Below are positions 59,690 through 64,000 of a stretch of DNA of 64,000 nt, one piece after another. Under the pieces are notes generated by a model. That model made no database searches. It saw only the letters and a list, made by a program, of their open reading frames with translations, and was not told where the DNA came from. The stretch comes from Tritrichomonas musculus (lineage: Eukaryota; Parabasalia; Tritrichomonadida; Tritrichomonadidae), in contig JAPFFF010000048.1 of assembly GCA_039105265.1 (NCBI GenBank), positions 744,001 through 808,000 on the forward strand. Reading direction: 5' to 3'. The position numbers were made by a program, and so were the translations under genes. Numbering within the stretch: position 1 is the stretch's first letter; every line of letters begins with the position of its first letter.

Positions 59690-60660
59690 GAATATTTTTA
59701 TCCAGAATTTAAGAATTTTTATTCAAATCCAATTATTTCAGAAAAAATTGAATTTTTTAATGAGAAAAGAGAAACTGGTGAAAACTACATTTGCCAACTA
59801 ATTAGAAATGATTCAACTGATGAATTTATCGTTTATTACAAAAAAACAATATTTCTGTTCTAAGCACCATAACCAATTCAATTTTTGAAACAAATCCGTT
59901 ATTAATTGAATCCAAAGTATCACTTATTGAATATGCAGCATTTTTTGGATCAATTCAAATCTTTCAATATTTGAAATTCAACCGTGCCAAATTACACCCG
60001 TTTTTATGGATTTGCGCAATTCAGAGCAAAAATCCAGATTTATTTCATTTACTTGAAGAAAATCATGTTGAAATTGATTCTGATATGAAGCACAAATGCC
60101 TCAAAGAAGCGATTAAATGCCATCATAACGAATTCGTTAAATATATTGAAAACAATTTTTTTAACAATTTAAATGAAAATGATAGTTTAATAGAAAATAT
60201 AAAATATCGCAACTTTTTAAATATGCCAGATAAAATTTGTGAATATTCTCAATTTTTCTTCAATTTTATCAAAAATAATTATCCTGAAATTGTTGAGTTT
60301 ATTTTGAGCAAATTCAATATTGATGTTAATATTACTCAGAAAAATTATTTAGAATTCAATAGAGTTGGTAATCGTGTCAAAATAACAAATCCAAATCTAA
60401 TAAAGAGCAAATATTTTATCGAAGAAATAACACCATTATGCTATGCAATTAAAAAAGGGTATAAAGAAATAGTTCAATTATTAGTAAAACATCAAAAAAT
60501 TGATATAAATAAAAAGTATACTAAATTGCTTTATGAACACAATGTTTGCAATGAATTCAAAACTCCTTTATTTATTGCATTTTGAAAATGAAAATTTGGA
60601 AATACAAGAGTAAAATTATCTAATATTCACTTCAAAAAACCTCCAAAGAAAAACCTATTA
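59690..60660 (+). pseudogene. broken DUF3447/ankyrin-repeat gene
   Basis: The start encodes EFKNFYSNPIISEKIEFFNE and GENYICQLIRNDSTDEFIVY, then a shift in a run of seven A (about 59839-59847) moves the frame to SVLSTITNSIFETNPLLIES, EYAAFFGSIQIFQYLKFNRA and the DUF3447 body LKEAIKCHHNEFVKYIENNF. An ankyrin repeat follows (TPLCYAIKKGYKEIVQLLVK) and the reading stops at 60585 in the middle of another (TPLFIAF), with repeat-like sequence continuing in another frame. Relative of the gene at 52004-52839. Host gene, probably inactive. Confidence 0.65.
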
Positions 60661-60798
60661 TTAAAAGCATGCATTTTTGAACAAATAAGAGCGACTGTGG
60701 TTCCAGGTTATCAATATTATAAAAAATGTTTCAAGTATTACAACAAATATACTTTTTTATTTACTATTGCAAAATGAAAAACAGCAAACATAGTTTTG
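60661..60798. other. short intergenic
   Basis: Nothing notable. Confidence 0.3.
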
Positions 60799-63700
60799 CT
60801 ATTTCAGATCATAACCTAAGCCTTCATAAAACAATTCATTAATATCTTTTAATTTTGAAACTTTTTTTGCTCCATTGTTCATTATTTTTTTATATATATT
60901 AACTGAAAATAATATATAAACATAATCTATATTTATAAGTTCATTGAACTGAGCCAAAAAAGATTTGTTATCTGGGTAAAGCAATTTAATTCCTTTCCAA
61001 ATTAAAATAATCTCATTAATAAAATCATCCGAACATTCAACAATTCCTGCATATTCGTTTTGAATAATTTCTTTATCAATCATGGAATGTTTACTCACTA
61101 TAATAAAACCTAACCACAATTTCGCTGGATATATCTCTTCTGATTTTAATTGAAACAGTAACCTAATCAACTTATCATAATCTTGCGATGATATATCAGG
61201 AAATTCTTTAAGTAAAATATTGCATAAATTCATCATTGATAATTTATCATTTTTTTGTTGAATCGCCTCATTAAAATATTCTTTTGCCATAGAAATATTT
61301 TTATCTAAAGTATCAGTTCCATTTCTATAAATAACTCCTAAGTTATTTTTAGAAAATTGATTATTGAAACAGGAAGTTTCTTTATATAAATGAACTACTT
61401 TTGTCATATCTCTTTTTAAATATTTCCCTTCAAAAATTAAGTCTGCAAGGATTTGTTGAGCATTTCGATTTTCATTTTCAGCGGAATATTGAATGTATTT
61501 TATCCCTTTTTGAATGTCTTGAATTGATTTTTCTATAAGATAAATATAACCAAGATAACATTGGGCTTCTGGATGACATTGATTTGCAGCAAGCGTAAAA
61601 TAATAAATTGATTTATTAATATTGGCTGAAATGTATATTCCTTCGTAATAAATACAACCAAGGAAAAATTGGGCATATGAACTATTTTTATTTGCAGCTA
61701 ATGTGAAAAAATGAATAGATTTATGAATATCACAAGGAACATCTATGTCACCATAATAAATAAATCCAAGAAATAATTGAGCCTTTAAATAATTTTGATC
61801 AGCAGCAAGTGTAAAATAATGAATTGATTTTTTAATATCACGCGTAATATGATTTCCCTCATAATAAATCAACCCAAGATAAAATTGTGCCAGATCACAA
61901 TTTTGATTTGCTGCCAATTGAAAATAATGAATTGATTTGTAAATATCAGGAGTTATATACAAATCCTCATAATAAATAATACCAAGAAAATATTGTGAAT
62001 CCAAATTATTTTGATTTGCTGCAAGTTGCAAATAATGAATAGATTTATTAATATCATGTAAACCATATTTACGATCATAATAAATATGTCCAAGATAATT
62101 TTGTGATTCTGGATGATTTTGTTCTGCAGATAAAGTAAAATAATATACTGCTTTATTAATATCACGTGAAACATACTCACAACCGTAATATATACTTCCA
62201 AGTATATATTGAGCTTCTCTATTTTTTTGGTTTGCAGACAGAGTGAAATAATGAATTGCTTTATTAATATCACGAGTAACAAATCTGCCTTGATAATAAA
62301 TGTGTCCAAGAAACATTTGTGCCACTGGATTATTTTTATTCGCTGATAGTGTTAAATAATGAATTGCTTTGTTAATATCACGCTGAATATCAATTCCAGC
62401 CAAATAAATTGCTCCAAGAATACTTTGTGAATCTGCTTGATTTTGATTTGCTGCCAAAGTAAGATAATGGATTGATTTTTTAATATCACGAGATACATAT
62501 TTTCCTTTATAATAAAGTAGGCCAATATTAGCTTGTGATAGAATATGATTTTGATTTGCAGCAAGTGTATAATAATAAATTGATTTTTTGATATCTTGTG
62601 AAACATATTTGCCTTCAAAATAAATGAGTCCAAGATAATATTGGGATGATGCATTTTTTTGATTTGCTGATTTTAAAAAATATTGAATAGATTTGTTAAC
62701 ATCTTGTTGAATATATTTCCCATTATAATAAATAAGTCCCAGATAATATTGCGCTTTTGAATTATTTTGATTTGCAGATAAGTTAAAATAATGAATTGAC
62801 TTGTCAATATCACGTTCAACATATTTACCTCTATAGTAAATTAGTCCAAGTTCATATTGTGCATATGAATAATTTAGATTTGAAGATAAGTTAAAAAAAT
62901 GCAATGACTTTTTGATATTACACTTAACATATTTATTATTATAATATATGACTCCTAGATAATATAAAGATTCAGGATGATTTTGATTTGCTGCCAGTGT
63001 AAAATATAGAATTGATTTGTTTATATCGCGTGTTATATGGTCACCTTCATAATACATTTTACCAAGATAAAATTGGGACTTTGTATAATTATTATTTGCT
63101 GATAACAATAGATAATGAATTGATTTATTAATATCATAATGATCAGATTTACGTTCAGAATAAATAACTCCAAGATAATATTGTGATAAATGATCATCTT
63201 GATTTGCAGCAAGTGAGAAATAATGAATAGCTTTGTTAATGTCATGGAAATTTGAATTATCTTCATAATAAATTAATCCCAAATAGTATTGTGATTTCAA
63301 ATGATTTAGATTCGAAGCTTGAGACAAATATTTGATCGATAAGTTTATATCTCTCTCAAAACCTTTTCCTTTATAATAAGCAAATCCATATCTAAACAGT
63401 ATTTCAGGATTATTTCTATGTACAACTTCATTAGTATCAATCTTAGATAATATATCACTTTCATAAAGCAAATCAATAATTTTGTTTTTATCATAATTAA
63501 TTAATTTTCCAGGACATCTTAAATCATTCTTTACTAAATCAAAGATTTCATCCATTATTTTTATTTGAATGCCATCCAATTCAATTCTTTCTTTTGGATT
63601 AAATTTAATGCATTTTTGAAAAAGTTTTTGAACATTTGATGATACTCCATTAATAAGAATTGTTTCATCACTTGTAAAATTTGAGTAATTCGATCTCAAA

Positions 63701-64000
63701 TCTGTCTTTTCAAATATAAAATAAATGATCAAGCCAAATGAATAAATGTCAGTGGAATAAGAAATCTGATCATTTCGGAATTGTTCTGGTGACATGTATA
63801 AAGGTGTGCCTAAATCACCAGTGTATTGTTCATCTGGCTCTGCCTTTTCATCTATCGGATGACGAATTGATGGGAAATCAGAAATGTATGGAATATCATC
63901 ATGATTAATGAGAATATTAGATGGCTTAATATCTCTATGAATCAATGAATTAGAATGAAGATAAAAAATTCCTTGAAAAATTCTAGCCAGTACTAACAAT
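60799..64000 (-). CDS. Sel1-repeat protein kinase (5' part outside window)
   Basis: At least 1066 residues; the N-lobe lies beyond the window end. The visible kinase C-lobe has HRDIKPSN, then SDFPS where DFG is expected, GTPLYMSPEQF as activation segment and P+1 region, and TDIYSFGLIIY. After it come about 20 Sel1-type repeats of 36 residues, consensus AQYYLGLIYYEGKYVSRDINKS with IHYFTLAANQN, then a helical C-terminus. Sel1 solenoids bind partner proteins; kinase-Sel1 fusions are abundant in Tritrichomonas. The DFG Gly is replaced by Pro, so metal binding is kept (Asp) but the activation loop switch may differ. The repeats are similar at DNA level, indicating recent amplification. Confidence 0.85.
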   Translation of the reverse strand, partial: LLVLARIFQGIFYLHSNSLIHRDIKPSNILINHDDIPYISDFPSIRHPIDEKAEPDEQYTGDLGTPLYMSPEQFRNDQISYSTDIYSFGLIIYFIFEKTDLRSNYSNFTSDETILINGVSSNVQKLFQKCIKFNPKERIELDGIQIKIMDEIFDLVKNDLRCPGKLINYDKNKIIDLLYESDILSKIDTNEVVHRNNPEILFRYGFAYYKGKGFERDINLSIKYLSQASNLNHLKSQYYLGLIYYEDNSNFHDINKAIHYFSLAANQDDHLSQYYLGVIYSERKSDHYDINKSIHYLLLSANNNYTKSQFYLGKMYYEGDHITRDINKSILYFTLAANQNHPESLYYLGVIYYNNKYVKCNIKKSLHFFNLSSNLNYSYAQYELGLIYYRGKYVERDIDKSIHYFNLSANQNNSKAQYYLGLIYYNGKYIQQDVNKSIQYFLKSANQKNASSQYYLGLIYFEGKYVSQDIKKSIYYYTLAANQNHILSQANIGLLYYKGKYVSRDIKKSIHYLTLAANQNQADSQSILGAIYLAGIDIQRDINKAIHYLTLSANKNNPVAQMFLGHIYYQGRFVTRDINKAIHYFTLSANQKNREAQYILGSIYYGCEYVSRDINKAVYYFTLSAEQNHPESQNYLGHIYYDRKYGLHDINKSIHYLQLAANQNNLDSQYFLGIIYYEDLYITPDIYKSIHYFQLAANQNCDLAQFYLGLIYYEGNHITRDIKKSIHYFTLAADQNYLKAQLFLGFIYYGDIDVPCDIHKSIHFFTLAANKNSSYAQFFLGCIYYEGIYISANINKSIYYFTLAANQCHPEAQCYLGYIYLIEKSIQDIQKGIKYIQYSAENENRNAQQILADLIFEGKYLKRDMTKVVHLYKETSCFNNQFSKNNLGVIYRNGTDTLDKNISMAKEYFNEAIQQKNDKLSMMNLCNILLKEFPDISSQDYDKLIRLLFQLKSEEIYPAKLWLGFIIVSKHSMIDKEIIQNEYAGIVECSDDFINEIILIWKGIKLLYPDNKSFLAQFNELINIDYVYILFSVNIYKKIMNNGAKKVSKLKDINELFYEGLGYDLK

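Noticed and set aside
61953-63266. Several alternative leftward frames inside the Sel1 array
   Set aside because: Out-of-frame readings of the repetitive coding sequence.

Overview
The window looks like nuclear DNA of a trichomonad parabasalid. The genome background is extremely AT-rich and the genes are single open frames. Host genes belong to families expanded in trichomonads: BspA-like leucine-rich-repeat surface proteins, a Sel1-repeat protein kinase, DUF3447/ankyrin-type genes and a PMP-repeat protein. Several genes carry a trichomonad-type initiator (TCAYTW) 6-20 bases before the ATG. The AT content and the Sel1-kinase/BspA mix fit Tritrichomonas foetus or a close relative better than Trichomonas vaginalis; this is an inference, not a proven assignment.

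Left part (1-31344): a nested stack of mobile elements. A decayed MULE-type DNA transposon (from 455) is followed by a non-autonomous element with 87-bp terminal inverted repeats (2189-29727). A complete-looking Maverick/Polinton (2223-27823, about 25.6 kb) sits inside the left inverted repeat of that element. The Polinton has near-identical terminal inverted repeats and a 5-bp target duplication (ctatt). Its gene set includes an HNH nuclease, adenain/Ulp1-like protease, retroviral-type integrase, packaging ATPase, major capsid protein, protein-primed family B DNA polymerase, a bZIP-like protein, several small unknown proteins and two very large related fibre-like proteins. It looks young and nearly whole, with about one break. 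The outer element ends 18 bp before a 5'-truncated PMP-repeat surface protein.

Within the Polinton two promoter styles are visible. Genes for replication and small opposite-strand proteins have a host-style TCAYTW initiator. The block of virion-type genes and the two fibre-like genes instead have a T-rich tract and a (T)AAATG start context. This suggests an early/late division and is, in my view, the most interesting signal in the window. A second recurring signal is a short xGxQT peptide motif in four Polinton proteins, resembling dynein light chain LC8 docking sites.

Middle part (31345-50100): mostly intergenic DNA with MITE-like inverted-repeat elements, two copies of an interspersed repeat (one internally deleted), a tRNA-like element with 16-bp inverted ends, and scattered genes: a cupin protein, a BspA-like type I membrane protein, a MATE transporter, a conserved unknown protein and a Tc1/mariner-type DDE transposase. 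A deletion derivative of the MULE family lies at 48902-50069.

Right part (50100-64000): an N/Q-rich unknown gene with a decayed copy of its 3' end, a cluster of palindromic hairpins, a large BTB-like plus LRR (BspA-like) protein, two broken DUF3447/ankyrin genes, and a Sel1-repeat protein kinase that runs off the window end.
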